Source: Azospirillum sp. SYSU D00513 | Lineage (GTDB): Bacteria > Pseudomonadota > Alphaproteobacteria > Azospirillales > Azospirillaceae | Length of the DNA stretch: 64,000 nucleotides | Direction of reading: 5' to 3' | Assembly: GCF_017356015.1 (NCBI RefSeq) | Contig: NZ_JAFIQV010000008.1 | Coordinates: 94,052 to 158,051, forward strand | Shown here: piece after piece, positions 17,082-26,517 of the stretch | How positions within the stretch are numbered: the stretch's first letter is position 1 | How the letters are laid out: each line of letters opens with the position of its first letter | Notes under the pieces: generated by a model | What the model saw: only the letters and a program-made list of their open reading frames with translations | The model's database searches: none | Told to the model about the DNA's origin: nothing | Position numbers and translations under genes: made by a program

Positions 17082-19565
17082 TCAGCTCGCCGCCAGCAGG
17101 GCGGGGCGCTCCGGCACGGTCGGGGCCGGGCGGCGCGCCGCGACCCAGGCCCGCAGGTCGGCCAGCGGCATCGGCCGGGCGATGTGGTAGCCCTGCATGA
17201 TGTCGCATCCCGCGTCCTTCAGGAAGGCGACCTGGTCGGCCGTCTCCACCCCCTCCGCGACGACCGAGAGCTGGAGCGTCTTGGCGAGCTTGATCATCTG
17301 CCGGATGATCTCCGCGTCGCGGCTGCCGCTCTGCGCGTCCCCCAGGAAGGAGCGGTCGATCTTGATCGTGTCGATGTCGAGCCGGCGCAGGTAGATCAGG
17401 CTGGAATAGCCCGTGCCGAAATCGTCCAGCGCCACGCTGACGCCGAGCGAGCGCAGGCTGTTCAGGGTGGTGAAGGCGCGCGCGGTGTCGCCGATGACCG
17501 CCGTCTCGGTGATCTCCGCCTCCAGCAGGGTGGGGTCGATGCGGTGCCGGCGGGTCAGGCTGTTGATCAGGCCGGTCAGGTCGCCGCGGTTGACCTGGGC
17601 TGCGGCGACGTTGACGGCGACGTGCAGCGGACCGAGCCGCGCGGCGTCCCAGCCCGCGATGGTCCGGCAGGCCTCCTCCAGTACCCAGGCGCCGAGCGGC
17701 TCGATCAGCCCGGTCTCCTCGGCGACGGGGATGAACTCCACCGGCGGGATCCAGCCGCGCTCGGGGTGGCGCCAGCGGACCAGCGCCTCCACCCCGCACA
17801 GCGCGCCCGTGGCGACGCTCACCTTCGGCTGGTAGACGAGCGACAGCTCGCCCGCGTCGATGGCCTTGCGCAGGGCGTGCTCCAGCGCCAGCCGCTGCTC
17901 GGCCGCCCGCGTCATGGACGGGCTGAAGAAGCGCATGGTGTTCCGCCCCGCCTGCTTGGCGGCGTACATCGCCGTGTCGGCGTTCTTCAGCAAGGACGCG
18001 GCGTCCGTGCCGTCGTCCGGATAGACCGCGATGCCGACCGACCCGCTGACATGCAGCGTGTGCCCGTCCAGCAGCATCGGCCGGGACAGCTCCTCCAGGA
18101 TGCGTTCGGCCCGGTGGGCGGCCTCGTTCGCCGCCTCGCGCGTGCCCGCCAGCCCCTCGGCCAGGATCACGAACTCGTCGCCGCCCATGCGCGCCACCGT
18201 GTCCGACGGGCGGATCGCGCCGCGCAGGCGGCCGGCCACCTCCACCAGCAGCTCGTCGCCGGTCCGGTGGCCCAGCGTGTCGTTGACCATCTTGAAATGA
18301 TCGAGGTCGAGGAACAGCATCGCCAGCCCGCGCCCGTCCGCCGCCGCGCAGTGCAGGGCGTGCGCCGCCCGGTCGGCGAAGAGGGCGCGGTTCGGCAGGC
18401 CGGTCAGCGTGTCGTGGTAGGCCAGCCGCTGCACATGCTCGTTCGAGCGCTCCAGCGCGTCGGTGCGCTCGGCCACGCGCTGTTCCAGCTCCAGCTCGTT
18501 CTCGCGCAGCCGCCGGTTCGCGGTGCCCAGCGCCGCCCGCGTGCGGTGCAGGTGCAGGACCAGTGCCGCGAGCCCGCTCGTGAACAGGACCAGGATGCCC
18601 GTGAAGAGGCCCGTCGTCTTGATGAGAAAGCGCGCGCGCTCGTCCACCGGGGCGAAGATCTCCTCCTGGGACAGGTGGACGGCGACGATCAGCGGGCAAT
18701 GGGTCATCCGCCGGAAGGCGCCCAGCATCCTGCTCTGGTCGATGGCGCTGACGATGGGCACCACATCGGCGGCGGGGCGATCCGGATCGAAATAGGGGCG
18801 GTCGGCGGGCAGTTCGCGGCCGATCCATTGCCGTCGCAGCGGGTCGACGCGCTGGGTGTGCAGCATGCGCAGGACTCGGTCGTTCCCGATGATCGACACG
18901 CTGCCCTTCTCGCCGATCGGCAGATCCCCGGCCAAGCGGGTGAACAGGACCGGGTCGTAGGAGAAGGCGAGGACTCCGGCGAATTCGCCGTCCGGGCCAT
19001 TGACGCGCCGCGTGAAGGTCAGGGACCAGCGCTGCGGTCCCGGCAGGAACTCCGGCTTGGCGATGAAGGTGCGTTCCTCGCGGATGCCCGCCGGCCGGTT
19101 GCGGTGGACCCGGAACGGCTCCCAGCCATGCCGGTGCTCGCTCTCCCGCTCCGGGAGCGTCGAATCGACCAGCAGGCCGGAGGAATCCATGATCGAAACC
19201 TCGATCAGCCCATCCTGCGGTATTCCATGGACCAAGCCGGAGAGCCGGCCCCGCATCGGCATCCTGGCCGCCGTCATCAGCTCCTGGGCCGACAGTTCCC
19301 AGGACAGCTCATCCCCCATCTCGACGAGAGCGTGGTTGATCCGCTCCATCCGGTCGATGAGACGCGCCTCGAAGGCGCGCACCAGGTCGGCCGCCTGCTG
19401 GCGGGACACGGAGTCCGTCGATTCCCGATCGTGCCTTATCTCGTTGAGGGCGGCCAGCCAGGTGATCGACACGACCAGGATCGTGAAGGCGGCGATCACG
19501 AACAGGACGCCCCAAAGCGTCGCACGTCCCTCCGGTACGGGTTCCCCCAGGGCTTGGTCCTGCAT
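17082..19565 (-). CDS. Membrane-anchored GGDEF-EAL cyclic di-GMP enzyme
   Basis: The 827-residue protein has an N-terminal transmembrane helix (about 20-42), a periplasmic double-CACHE-like sensor and a second helix near 330-350. Next come a short coiled linker, a GGDEF domain with intact MGGDEF near residue 460 and the RxxD inhibitory site (RPSD), and an EAL domain beginning near residue 590. The EAL domain keeps [32 protein letters not shown] and VVAEGVE. All catalytic motifs look intact, so it may both make and degrade cyclic di-GMP. It stands alone on the minus strand. Confidence 0.93.
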   Translation of the reverse strand: MQDQALGEPVPEGRATLWGVLFVIAAFTILVVSITWLAALNEIRHDRESTDSVSRQQAADLVRAFEARLIDRMERINHALVEMGDELSWELSAQELMTAARMPMRGRLSGLVHGIPQDGLIEVSIMDSSGLLVDSTLPERESEHRHGWEPFRVHRNRPAGIREERTFIAKPEFLPGPQRWSLTFTRRVNGPDGEFAGVLAFSYDPVLFTRLAGDLPIGEKGSVSIIGNDRVLRMLHTQRVDPLRRQWIGRELPADRPYFDPDRPAADVVPIVSAIDQSRMLGAFRRMTHCPLIVAVHLSQEEIFAPVDERARFLIKTTGLFTGILVLFTSGLAALVLHLHRTRAALGTANRRLRENELELEQRVAERTDALERSNEHVQRLAYHDTLTGLPNRALFADRAAHALHCAAADGRGLAMLFLDLDHFKMVNDTLGHRTGDELLVEVAGRLRGAIRPSDTVARMGGDEFVILAEGLAGTREAANEAAHRAERILEELSRPMLLDGHTLHVSGSVGIAVYPDDGTDAASLLKNADTAMYAAKQAGRNTMRFFSPSMTRAAEQRLALEHALRKAIDAGELSLVYQPKVSVATGALCGVEALVRWRHPERGWIPPVEFIPVAEETGLIEPLGAWVLEEACRTIAGWDAARLGPLHVAVNVAAAQVNRGDLTGLINSLTRRHRIDPTLLEAEITETAVIGDTARAFTTLNSLRSLGVSVALDDFGTGYSSLIYLRRLDIDTIKIDRSFLGDAQSGSRDAEIIRQMIKLAKTLQLSVVAEGVETADQVAFLKDAGCDIMQGYHIARPMPLADLRAWVAARRPAPTVPERPALLAAS

Positions 19566-19971
19566 TTTCCCCCCGCCTTTTTATTCGGCCGGACGCGGCA
19601 CTTTCCGGCTGTGCTTTGAACCTAAGTAGGGGCGGGATCCTTGAGAAACTGTAAAGCAACCGTCACGGTTGTGTAATTTTTGGGATGGCGGGGCAGGAAC
19701 CGTGCAGCAATATGACTTGGGATGCGGGAGGCCCGGCATAGGAAAGGCATGCGGCGCCCCGATTTTTCCGTATCGGTGGAACAGGCCGCGCCGTTGCCCC
19801 CGGAACACAGGCGCGAAAATTCTGTTGGTACCACTAAGCAATGAGCGACGCCCCACGGGGCTAACCCCAGTCGTCTCCGCTCCGGCGGACGGGGCGCCGG
19901 GGTCTGAACATCGCGCCGATCCGCATCGGTGGAAAAGACCGGTCGGGTTCGGCACCAGGATGGAGGTGCCA
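19566..19971 (+). other. 406-bp intergenic region with an imperfect direct repeat
   Basis: CAACCGTCACGGTTG near 19661-19675 is a short palindrome followed by TGTAATTTTT. An approximately 20-bp sequence around ATCGGTGGA recurs 153 bp apart (19768-19787 and 19921-19940). A GGAAC-N16-TGTT near 19792-19816 is one base off an EcfG promoter. I see no convincing gene here. Confidence 0.5.
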
Positions 19972-20109
19972 ATGGCTATCATCACCAACGACTACCCGAC
20001 GCACCGTTACGAGCCGCGCCGCGAAAGGAAGCGGCCGGAATGGCTGGTGCTTGCCATGCTCCTGTCGCTTCTGTTCTGGGTGGTGCTCGGGGTGATGATC
20101 TTCGGCTGA
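19972..20109 (+). CDS. Small single-pass membrane protein
   Basis: This 45-residue protein has a charged N-terminal half (YEPRRERKRPEW) and one C-terminal transmembrane segment (LVLAMLLSLLFWVVLGVMIF), so a cytoplasmic N-terminus is expected. A GGAGG ribosome binding site lies 5 bases ahead of the ATG at 19972. A second in-frame ATG four codons upstream would overlap that site. No family is recognised. The good ribosome binding site and clean membrane topology support a real gene. Confidence 0.6.
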   Translation: MAIITNDYPTHRYEPRRERKRPEWLVLAMLLSLLFWVVLGVMIFG

Positions 20110-20165
20110 GGCCGGAAAGGGCCGCCGGGCAACGCACCGCCGGTCCGGCTGTTGAGCCGTCCGGC

Positions 20166-20186
20166 GGGCCGGAACCATTCCGGCCC
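20166..20186 (+). terminator. Hairpin between two small genes
   Basis: GGGCCGGAA (20166-20174) pairs perfectly with TTCCGGCCC (20178-20186) over a 3-nt loop. There is no T-run, so it is either a weak terminator or an mRNA stabiliser. Confidence 0.4.
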
Positions 20187-20211
20187 GGCCTGATTCCGGA
20201 GAACAGAACCG

Positions 20212-20586
20212 ATGCCGAGATTACCCGCCGGCCTGGCCTTGGCCGTGGCGTTTCTGACCCTTGCGGCCTGTGCCGGCCTGCGCGAGCCCGCGACGGCGCC
20301 GGCCGAGCCGGGTGCGGTGGCCGCCCTCGACCGCTATGCCCCGAACCAGTGCAACCCGGCCGTCGCCGAGGCGCTCGCCGGCGCACGCATCCCGATCGCG
20401 CAGGTGGAGGGTGTCGTCTACGGCCTCTATCGCGATCTCAACCGCGACCGCATCGTCATGTACGACGCCTGGGTGAAACTGAGGGGTCAGCCGGGCAGCG
20501 TCGTCGTCCAGCTCGACGAATATTGCTTCCTGCGGCAGGTCTACACCCGCGGCGGCGCGCAGTTGCCGGACCCCGCGCGGGGCTGA
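20212..20586 (+). CDS. Small lipoprotein of unknown function
   Basis: The 124-residue protein has a signal peptide ending in a lipobox (FLTLAAC, Cys about 20) and a mature domain with two further cysteines (QCNPAV and EYCFLRQ) that could form a disulfide. Conserved-looking segments are EGVVYGLYRDLNRDRIVMYD and GSVVVQLDEYCF. I do not recognise the family. The location should be the periplasmic face of a membrane. Confidence 0.65.
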   Translation: MPRLPAGLALAVAFLTLAACAGLREPATAPAEPGAVAALDRYAPNQCNPAVAEALAGARIPIAQVEGVVYGLYRDLNRDRIVMYDAWVKLRGQPGSVVVQLDEYCFLRQVYTRGGAQLPDPARG

Positions 20587-20711
20587 CTCCCGAGCGGAGG
20601 CTTCGGCAGGCTTCCCTCTCCCCGCCACCACTTTCCGCATAGGCCCTGATCCGGGGCGCGCGGGGCGCCGTATCCCGTTGCGGAAAACAGCTGGTGTGTC
20701 AGGTGTCGTTG

Positions 20712-21080
20712 ATGGAAGCCTCCCCTCACATCCTCATCGCCGAGGATGAGAGCCTCGTAGCCCTTGCGCTGGCCGCCGTGCTGGAAGACCAGGGATTCCG
20801 GGTCACGGTGACGTACAACGGGCGTCAGGCGCTCGAAGCCGACGCGCGGGACGCTGCGGACATACTGGTGACGGATCTCCGCATGCCGGTGATGGAGGGC
20901 GGCGAACTCATCCGGGAAATCCGGCGCAGCCGTCCCGGCCTGCCGGTGGTCGTGATGACCGCGAACGGCGACCTCCTGCCCCGTGAGGAGCGCGATCGGA
21001 CGTTCCTCCTGCGCAAGCCGTTCCGGCTGGGCAGCCTGATCGAGATCGTCCAGTCGATGCGGCTCGGCGTCGCGGCGTGA
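20712..21080 (+). CDS. Stand-alone response-regulator receiver domain
   Basis: The 122-residue CheY-like protein has no output domain. It shows the acidic pair (IAEDES), the phospho-acceptor Asp (ILVTDLRMPVMEGGE), the switch Thr (VVVMTANGD) and the conserved Lys (FLLRKPFRLG). I prefer ATG at 20712; a GTG at 20694 is in frame. It converges, with 16 bp between ends, on a decayed receiver gene, so this region seems to be a remodelled two-component locus. Its cognate kinase is not visible. Confidence 0.85.
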   Translation: MEASPHILIAEDESLVALALAAVLEDQGFRVTVTYNGRQALEADARDAADILVTDLRMPVMEGGELIREIRRSRPGLPVVVMTANGDLLPREERDRTFLLRKPFRLGSLIEIVQSMRLGVAA

Positions 21081-21096
21081 GGCAGGTGCCGCGCCG

Positions 21097-21410
21097 TCAA
21101 CGTGATACAAAGGTGGGCAAGGCGACCGTGATGGCCTGCTCCAGGGCTTCCGGGATGAAGGACTTCAGAAGATCGCCGTGGTGGTTTGGTGGTCCATGGC
21201 CTCCGCCCTGCGGCGCGTAGTCTTGCCGTTCCGGCCGGTGACGAACACGACACGGCAGCCGTCCGCGCGCAGCTGTTCCGCCAGATCAATCCCGTCCATG
21301 TCGCCTTTGATGCGAATGTCCAGCAGCGCCAGGGGCGGCCGCTCGGACGCGGCCGGGGCGAGCGCTTCCTCCGCTGGGCCGACCGGATGCTCAGGGAAAG
21401 GATGGAGGAG
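21097..21410 (-). pseudogene. Frameshifted response-regulator receiver remnant
   Basis: Reading the minus strand from about 21410 gives a receiver-like segment (PPLALLDIRIKGDMDGIDLA, then RADGCRVVFVTG) that hits a stop at 21165-21167. In another frame the sequence continues as LLKSFIPEALEQAITVAL to a stop at 21097-21099, which is what should follow in an intact receiver. The N-terminal part, with the acidic pair, is missing. The domain is therefore frameshifted and truncated. Its end is fixed; its upper limit is approximate. Confidence 0.6.
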
Positions 21411-21549
21411 CGCAGGGCCGATCTCTCCACGGCGCTGGGCGAACTGCAGCGCGCCTCAGATCATCACCAGCCTGCCGACCCTGAAGGCACTGCGCTCCAC
21501 GGATGTTTCCATCCGCGAGGGGCCGAACGACACCTTGCGCCGGATCCGG

Positions 21550-21657
21550 AGGCCGCCGGCCTGGGGCTGGTCAAGGCCATCGCGCGCCAGGCCAATGGAT
21601 CCGTGTCCCTGACGGCCAAGGGGCGGCACGGCGTTCGAGCTGGTCTATCGGGGATAA
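21550..21657 (+). pseudogene. Fragment of a histidine-kinase ATPase domain
   Basis: The plus strand carries GLGLVKAIARQANGSVSL, which matches the G2 box and following helix of histidine-kinase ATPase domains. After a frame change come GGTAFELVYRG and a stop at 21655-21657, the usual last strand of such domains. Upstream sequence in the same frame shows no intact H-box or N-box, and much of it overlaps the receiver remnant on the other strand. It is a relic; the start is approximate. Confidence 0.4.
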
Positions 21658-21699
21658 TGAGGCCGGAGCTGGTCGGGCGGGGGCGGAGAGGCCGCTCTC

Positions 21700-22779
21700 C
21701 TATTCCGCCGCTGGCACGGGCTCGCCCACCGGTTCGGCGAGCACGGCGCGGTCGCGACCCCCGTGCTTGGCGGCGTAGAGCGCCTCGTCGGCGCGGGCCA
21801 GCGCGAGATCCCGCGCGCCCGGTGCCGCCTGCGGGTCGATGGACAGGATGCCGAGGCTGATCGTGAAGCGACGCGGCTCGGCCGCGTCCGGTCCCAGGGG
21901 GATGAGGCCGGCGTCCCGGACCGCCTGGACCAGCTTCGCGCCCACCCGTTCCGTCTCCTCCAGCGCGATGCCCGGCATGAGGAGGAGGAACTCCTCCCCG
22001 CCGACGCGGGCGATGATGTCGTGGCCGCGGGTGCTGCCGCGCAGGATATCCGCCAGCATCCGGATGACGCGGTCGCCCACGCCGTGGCCATGGGTGTCGT
22101 TGATCGCCTTGAAGCGGTCGATGTCGATGGCGACGAGCGCCAGCGGCGTTCCCTCCCGCGCGCATTTGGCCGCCTCGCGCGCGTACAGCGCCTCGAAGCC
22201 CCGGCGGTTCCAGACCTGGGCCAGCGTGCACATCAGCGCGTCGCGCCGGGCCTCGTCCAGTTCCGCCAGAAGCTGCATCTGCGTCTCGCCGAGGCGCCGG
22301 TTCTCCAGCGCCATCTCCGCCAGCCGGGCGAGGTCGCGGATCGCCTGGAGGTCGGCGGCGGTGAAGGCGCGCGGCTCCACGCCGCTGAGGCACAGGGTGC
22401 CGATGCTGTGGCCTTCCGCGTTCTTCAACGGCATGCCGGCGTAGCTGCGCAGGAAGGGCGGGCCGAGCACCAGCGCGTTGTCGGCGAAGCGGGCGTCCTC
22501 GCGCGCGTCCGGGACGACCAGCATCTCCTCGCCCAGGATCGCGTAAGCGCAGAAGGACAGATCGCGCGGCGTTTCACCAGCGTCGAGGCCGACGCGGGAC
22601 TTGAACCACTGCCGATTCTCGTCCACCAGCGTGATCAGCGCGAAGGGTTCGCCCACCATGCGGTGCGCCGAGCGCGTGACGCAGTCCAGCATCTCCTCCG
22701 CCGGCGAGGAGAGCAGCAGCATGCGGCGCAGGGACGCAAGCCGCTCGGTCTCGTTCGTCGGTTTCGGCGCGGCCGGCAT
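21700..22779 (-). CDS. GAF-GGDEF diguanylate cyclase
   Basis: The 359-residue soluble protein has an N-terminal GAF domain of the type common before GGDEF (VDENRQWFKSRVGLDAGETP, DLSFCAYAIL, then RSYAGMPL). Its GGDEF domain has a GGEEF active site near residue 260 and an RxxD inhibitory site (RGHD). GGEEF is a catalytically active variant. It should make cyclic di-GMP in response to a ligand or redox signal bound by GAF. ATG at 22779 is preceded by AAGGAG at good spacing, which decides against the upstream GTG. Confidence 0.93.
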   Translation of the reverse strand: MPAAPKPTNETERLASLRRMLLLSSPAEEMLDCVTRSAHRMVGEPFALITLVDENRQWFKSRVGLDAGETPRDLSFCAYAILGEEMLVVPDAREDARFADNALVLGPPFLRSYAGMPLKNAEGHSIGTLCLSGVEPRAFTAADLQAIRDLARLAEMALENRRLGETQMQLLAELDEARRDALMCTLAQVWNRRGFEALYAREAAKCAREGTPLALVAIDIDRFKAINDTHGHGVGDRVIRMLADILRGSTRGHDIIARVGGEEFLLLMPGIALEETERVGAKLVQAVRDAGLIPLGPDAAEPRRFTISLGILSIDPQAAPGARDLALARADEALYAAKHGGRDRAVLAEPVGEPVPAAE

Positions 22780-22897
22780 GGCAAACACTCCTTAATTTCG
22801 GGTAAGGGTGCCGCCGCGTCAGATCCTTGTCAATCCGGCCGCGGAGCATGCGGTCAGGCGTGCCGGGTGGCTGCCTGATCTGCCCCGGCTCACGCCG

Positions 22898-23893
22898 TCA
22901 GGCGCTGGGCGGGACCACGAAGCAGGCCATGCCGAGGCCGGCGAGGCTGGCGCAGCTGTCGGCGGCGCTCTTCTGCGACAGGCCGGTCAGCCGGGCGCGG
23001 TAGAGGGTGCCGTCCTCCGTGCTCACGGGCTGCACGACTCGGCTGGCGCGGTCGAGCAGGGTGGGCAGGGTGCGCCGCGCGCGGTCGATCACGCGCGAGC
23101 CGTCATCGGGCGAACGGAAGGCGCCGAGCTGGATGGTCCATTGCCCGGCGACCTGCACCGGAGCGGCGGGGACGGGAGCGGGGCGGGCGACGACCGGTCC
23201 CGGCGCCACGGAGGGCCTCGGCGGCACATAGGGCGGGGCAACGGCCGGCGGGGGCAGTTCGGCAACCTGGACCGGTGCCCGCGTGACCGTCTGGGCGGAG
23301 GGCGGCTGCACGGCGGAGCGGGGAACCGGGTCCACCGCGGCCACGGCCACGATGCCCGTGTCGTAGCCGCCCGGCGCGGGTGCCGCGCCGTTCAGGCGCG
23401 GACCGACGGAGGCGAGATAGCGCCGCGTTTCGCCGGGCAGGGTGCGGCGTCCGGCCAGATAGTCGCCGTAGCAGCCCGGCCCGCAATTGTAGGCGCCCAG
23501 GAAACCGGGCGCGCCGAACAGATCGTACATCTCCCGCAGATAGGCCGTGCCGGCGAGGATGTTGTCGCGCGGATGGAACGGGTCGGGGCCGAGCCCGTGT
23601 TTGCGCCGCATCTCGGCATAGGTCCCCGGCATGACCTGCATCAGCCCCATGGCGCCCGCGTGGCTGACGATGGGGCGGCCGTTCATCATGGTGCGCCCGC
23701 CGCTCTCCTGCCGGATGACCTCGCGGATCCAGTGTTCCGGCATGTTGAAGCGGGCCGACGCCTCGGCGATGTGCTGGTCGAAGTTGCCGCTGCCCGCGGT
23801 CGTCTGCGGAGCATCGCCCGCGCAGGAGGCGACCAGGGCCGAAAGGGCGACCGCGCCCAACAGTGATTTCACGCGACGCACAGTGCTGCCCAC
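22898..23893 (-). CDS. Lytic transglycosylase (SLT) lipoprotein with C-terminal SPOR-like domain
   Basis: It cleaves peptidoglycan glycan strands to 1,6-anhydro-MurNAc ends, feeding AnmK. Visible are a signal peptide with lipobox (LSALVASCAG), the SLT catalytic Glu motif (REVIRQESGG), GAMGLMQVMPGTY and NILAGTAYLREMYDLFG. A Pro/Ala-rich linker leads to a SPOR-like C-terminus (WTIQLGAFRSPDDGSRVID) that could target denuded septal glycan. I choose GTG at 23893 because it gives a normal basic n-region. The frame stays open to 23941, and GTG at 23872 is also possible. Confidence 0.88.
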   Translation of the reverse strand: MGSTVRRVKSLLGAVALSALVASCAGDAPQTTAGSGNFDQHIAEASARFNMPEHWIREVIRQESGGRTMMNGRPIVSHAGAMGLMQVMPGTYAEMRRKHGLGPDPFHPRDNILAGTAYLREMYDLFGAPGFLGAYNCGPGCYGDYLAGRRTLPGETRRYLASVGPRLNGAAPAPGGYDTGIVAVAAVDPVPRSAVQPPSAQTVTRAPVQVAELPPPAVAPPYVPPRPSVAPGPVVARPAPVPAAPVQVAGQWTIQLGAFRSPDDGSRVIDRARRTLPTLLDRASRVVQPVSTEDGTLYRARLTGLSQKSAADSCASLAGLGMACFVVPPSA

Positions 23894-24052
23894 CTTCAGC
23901 CCCGCCCCTTCATACTTTCGACGGGTCGGACGATTGCACATCCGCGACGAAGCGTAAACGGCGCGGTCTGTGACTTCTTCCCGCAGGGGCCGGCCCAGGC
24001 GCTGATACTTCAGATGCCGGTCTCCGGGCTGGAGGCCAGGAGCGCGGGCTGG

Positions 24053-25066
24053 TCAGGAGGCGGGTGTGAGCCGGACCGGCATGTCGAGCGCTGCGCCGTT
24101 CCGCAGGATGCGCAGCACCATGACCGGGCGTTCGGCCGTGCGGAGCGCGCTCCGCAACTCCGCCAGGCTGGACACGCGGCGCCCGTTCGCCCTGGTGATG
24201 GCGTCGCCCGGCCTTGTCCCGGCCCGTTCGGCGGGCGAACCCGGGACCACCTGCCGGATCATCAGGCGCCCGACCCGGTCCGGCACCACTTGGACGCCGA
24301 GCTCTGGGCGGGCCGGCGCGACGGCTTCCAGCGCCGTTGGTGCCGGCGCCATGGGGGTGGAGACGGCTTCCACCACCTCGGCGCGGCCCTGGAGCAGGGC
24401 GGCGACCACCGCACGGGCATGGTCGATGGGGATGGCGAAGCCCAGGCTGCCACCGCCCTGCTGTAGGACGGCGGTGTTGATGCCGACCACGCGCCCGGAA
24501 CAGTCGAACAGCGGCCCCCCTGAATTGCCGGGATTCAGCGGTGTGGTGGTTTCCAGCATGTCGTACAGATGTGTACGCGGGCCGGTGATGACCTCCCGCC
24601 CGAAACCGTTGACGACGCCCTGCGCCAGCGCGAGGCCGCGGCCGAAGGGATTGCCGAGGGCAAAGACCGGGTCGCCGGGGCGCAGATCGCGTGCCGCGGC
24701 TTGCGGGGCCGGAACGTTCCCCGTCCCAGGTCCGTGGAGCGATGCCGGATCGACCGCCAGCACGGCGATGTCGCGGTCCGACGCGCGCGCCACGATTCGG
24801 GCGGCGCCGGTTGCGCCGCTGGCAAAGGTCACCTCGTGGACGGTGCCGGCGGCGACGACATGGTCGTTCGTGACAATAGTGCCACGGGCGTCCCAGACGA
24901 TCCCGGTGCCGTGCGCCGGTCCGGCCGGGGTGCTGATGGTGATCCTCACGGCGGCGGCCTGCCCGTCCGGCCGGGTGGCTGGACAATCGCCGGCCCTGGC
25001 GGGGGCGGGCGCCAGCAGCACCAGGATGGGAACGAGGCAGCAGGAGAGAAGGGCGGGCTTTCCCAT
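24053..25066 (-). CDS. Periplasmic trypsin-like serine protease with PDZ domain (S1C, DegP/HtrA-like)
   Basis: The protein of about 337 residues begins with a cleavable signal peptide ending near ARAGDC. The catalytic triad is visible as His in TNDHVVAAG, Asp in SDRDIAVLAV and Ser in NPGNSGGPLF. One PDZ domain follows (VVPGSPAERAGTRPGDAITR). It has a single PDZ and is shorter than DegP, so it is closer to DegS-like or other S1C members. The start at 25066 is set by the signal peptide, although the frame is open to 25258. It is probably in envelope quality control. Confidence 0.88.
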   Translation of the reverse strand: MGKPALLSCCLVPILVLLAPAPARAGDCPATRPDGQAAAVRITISTPAGPAHGTGIVWDARGTIVTNDHVVAAGTVHEVTFASGATGAARIVARASDRDIAVLAVDPASLHGPGTGNVPAPQAAARDLRPGDPVFALGNPFGRGLALAQGVVNGFGREVITGPRTHLYDMLETTTPLNPGNSGGPLFDCSGRVVGINTAVLQQGGGSLGFAIPIDHARAVVAALLQGRAEVVEAVSTPMAPAPTALEAVAPARPELGVQVVPDRVGRLMIRQVVPGSPAERAGTRPGDAITRANGRRVSSLAELRSALRTAERPVMVLRILRNGAALDMPVRLTPAS

Positions 25067-25437
25067 CGAGGGCGCCAGCCGCAGGCCGGCCAGGCAGTAG
25101 CGCCGCCACCCCGCCCTATGCCCGACGGGCCGCGGGAAAGCCTTGACCCCTAGTGGTAAGGCGATGAGTCCCCTGGAACTTGGCGTCGATGGCGTCACGA
25201 TGCCCTCGGCAAAAGTTTGCCCTGCCATCATTATTGGCCGAATAGAAACTTTCTTCAAGATTGCGGTGGCGTAAAGCCATTCAACTCAACGCCCGGGGGC
25301 GTTGCCCGCGTTCGGCGAAGGGAAGCGGAGTCCCCTCGGGCCGGGAGTGGCGCAACGCGAAAGGGGTAACGTCTCTGGACGGTCGTGGGCCGCCCATGTG
25401 ATAGTCGAGCGGCCGGACGGACGACAAGGTGACCGCC
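25067..25437 (+). other. Intergenic region between divergent genes
   Basis: About 370 bp separates the protease start from the Pro-rich lipoprotein. It must hold both promoters. I could not pick a convincing pair of promoter boxes, and a GGAAC near 25168 has no matching CGTT. Confidence 0.4.
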
Positions 25438-26043
25438 ATGCGCGTGACGACTCTCCTGCTTTTTCCCCTAGCCGCTGGCCTGTCCGGCTGCGGTGCCGTC
25501 GCCTATCCGCTGGGCCTTGCCACTCCGGTGAACGCCACCTACGCCGCTCACACCTATGCTGCACCGCCCTACGCCGTGCCGATGCTGGCTGTGCCGGCGG
25601 TCACCGTGCCCGTCTACCCCGGATCGGGGCCCCTCGACGGATCGACCGCGCCGGTCATTCTCGCTCCGGCCCCGTTGATGGCACCAGTGATGGCGGGTGC
25701 CCCCGCGGCCGCTTTCCCGATTCCGGCGGCCGTCGCCTCTGCAATGACCGTTCGGGGCACCGCCGTGCCCCCGGTCACCGCGGCTTCGGTCCTGTCCGCC
25801 CCGATCGCGGCAGCGCCCGCGCCCCCGACGCCCGCGCAGGCAACACTCACGCAGGCAGCACCCTTCGTGCCGGCGCCGGGCGGGGCCTCCATTGGTACCC
25901 TGCCCCTTCAGTCGGCGCCCGCTCAGCCGGTCCCGCTTCTGGCGCCTCCAGATCAGGCGGCTCCGGTCCAGGCGGCCCCGATGGCGAGTTCCGTCGTCAC
26001 CGTGCCGCTGATCGCCAGCCCGCCGGTCTATTACGTCCGCTGA
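25438..26043 (+). CDS. Ala/Pro-rich lipoprotein
   Basis: The 201-residue protein has a lipoprotein signal (LLLFPLAAGLSGCGAV) and then a low-complexity mature part dominated by Ala, Pro and Val with repeated API/APA-type steps. No enzyme motif is visible. It may be an extended periplasmic spacer. It is the first of three closely spaced secreted-protein genes ending at 26976 and is probably cotranscribed with them. GTG at 25429 is an alternative start. Confidence 0.6.
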   Translation: MRVTTLLLFPLAAGLSGCGAVAYPLGLATPVNATYAAHTYAAPPYAVPMLAVPAVTVPVYPGSGPLDGSTAPVILAPAPLMAPVMAGAPAAAFPIPAAVASAMTVRGTAVPPVTAASVLSAPIAAAPAPPTPAQATLTQAAPFVPAPGGASIGTLPLQSAPAQPVPLLAPPDQAAPVQAAPMASSVVTVPLIASPPVYYVR

Positions 26044-26060
26044 CCGAGGATCGTCCCGCG

Positions 26061-26480
26061 ATGAAAGCCGTTGTCCACAGTCCCGCCGCTCGGCTTCGGG
26101 CGACGCTGCCCGGCGCTTCTGTTCTGTCCCTGATGCTGTGCATGTCCGCAGGAGCCGGCGCGCAGACGCTCTATTATGCGGCACCGGTGCAGCCGGCGGC
26201 GGGCGGCGCCTCGGCCATCGTCGCGGCGCCCGGCGTCGTCATGCTGGTGCCGCCCGTGTCGACGGTGCCGCACCTCGCGGCCACGCCCGTCGGCAGGTAC
26301 GCTCCGGTTGCGGGCACGGTGCATCCGGCGGTGCGGAGCTTCTACCAGGTGAAGAAAGGCGGGACGCTGGCCGACGTCTCCCGGAAGACCAGCGTGCCCC
26401 TGGAGGACATCCTCCGCCTCAACCCGCTGCTCAGTCCGCAGGCCCGCCTGAACGCCGGGACGCTGGTCGGCTTGCCCTGA
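26061..26480 (+). CDS. Secreted protein with a C-terminal LysM-like domain
   Basis: The 139-residue protein has a signal peptide ending near GAGAQ, an Ala/Val/Pro-rich middle and a C-terminal LysM-like module (SFYQVKKGGTLADVSRKTSV then LEDILRLNPL). LysM modules bind peptidoglycan or chitin-type glycans. It follows the preceding lipoprotein by 17 bp and precedes another lipoprotein by 37 bp, pointing to a small wall-associated operon. Confidence 0.7.
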   Translation: MKAVVHSPAARLRATLPGASVLSLMLCMSAGAGAQTLYYAAPVQPAAGGASAIVAAPGVVMLVPPVSTVPHLAATPVGRYAPVAGTVHPAVRSFYQVKKGGTLADVSRKTSVPLEDILRLNPLLSPQARLNAGTLVGLP

Positions 26481-26517
26481 CCGGATCCGCCCGGAGGATA
26501 GCTTGAGGGACCCACCC

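Noticed and set aside
16306..19619. Very long open frames on both strands around the GGDEF-EAL gene
   Set aside because: The frame with intact GGDEF and EAL motifs on the minus strand explains the region. The others are Arg/Pro/Gly-rich shadows.
19792..19816. GGAAC-N16-TGTT as an EcfG promoter
   Set aside because: One base off the -10 box. Similar near-misses occur near 29386 and 33757 (CGTA), so only the exact match at 42785 is called.
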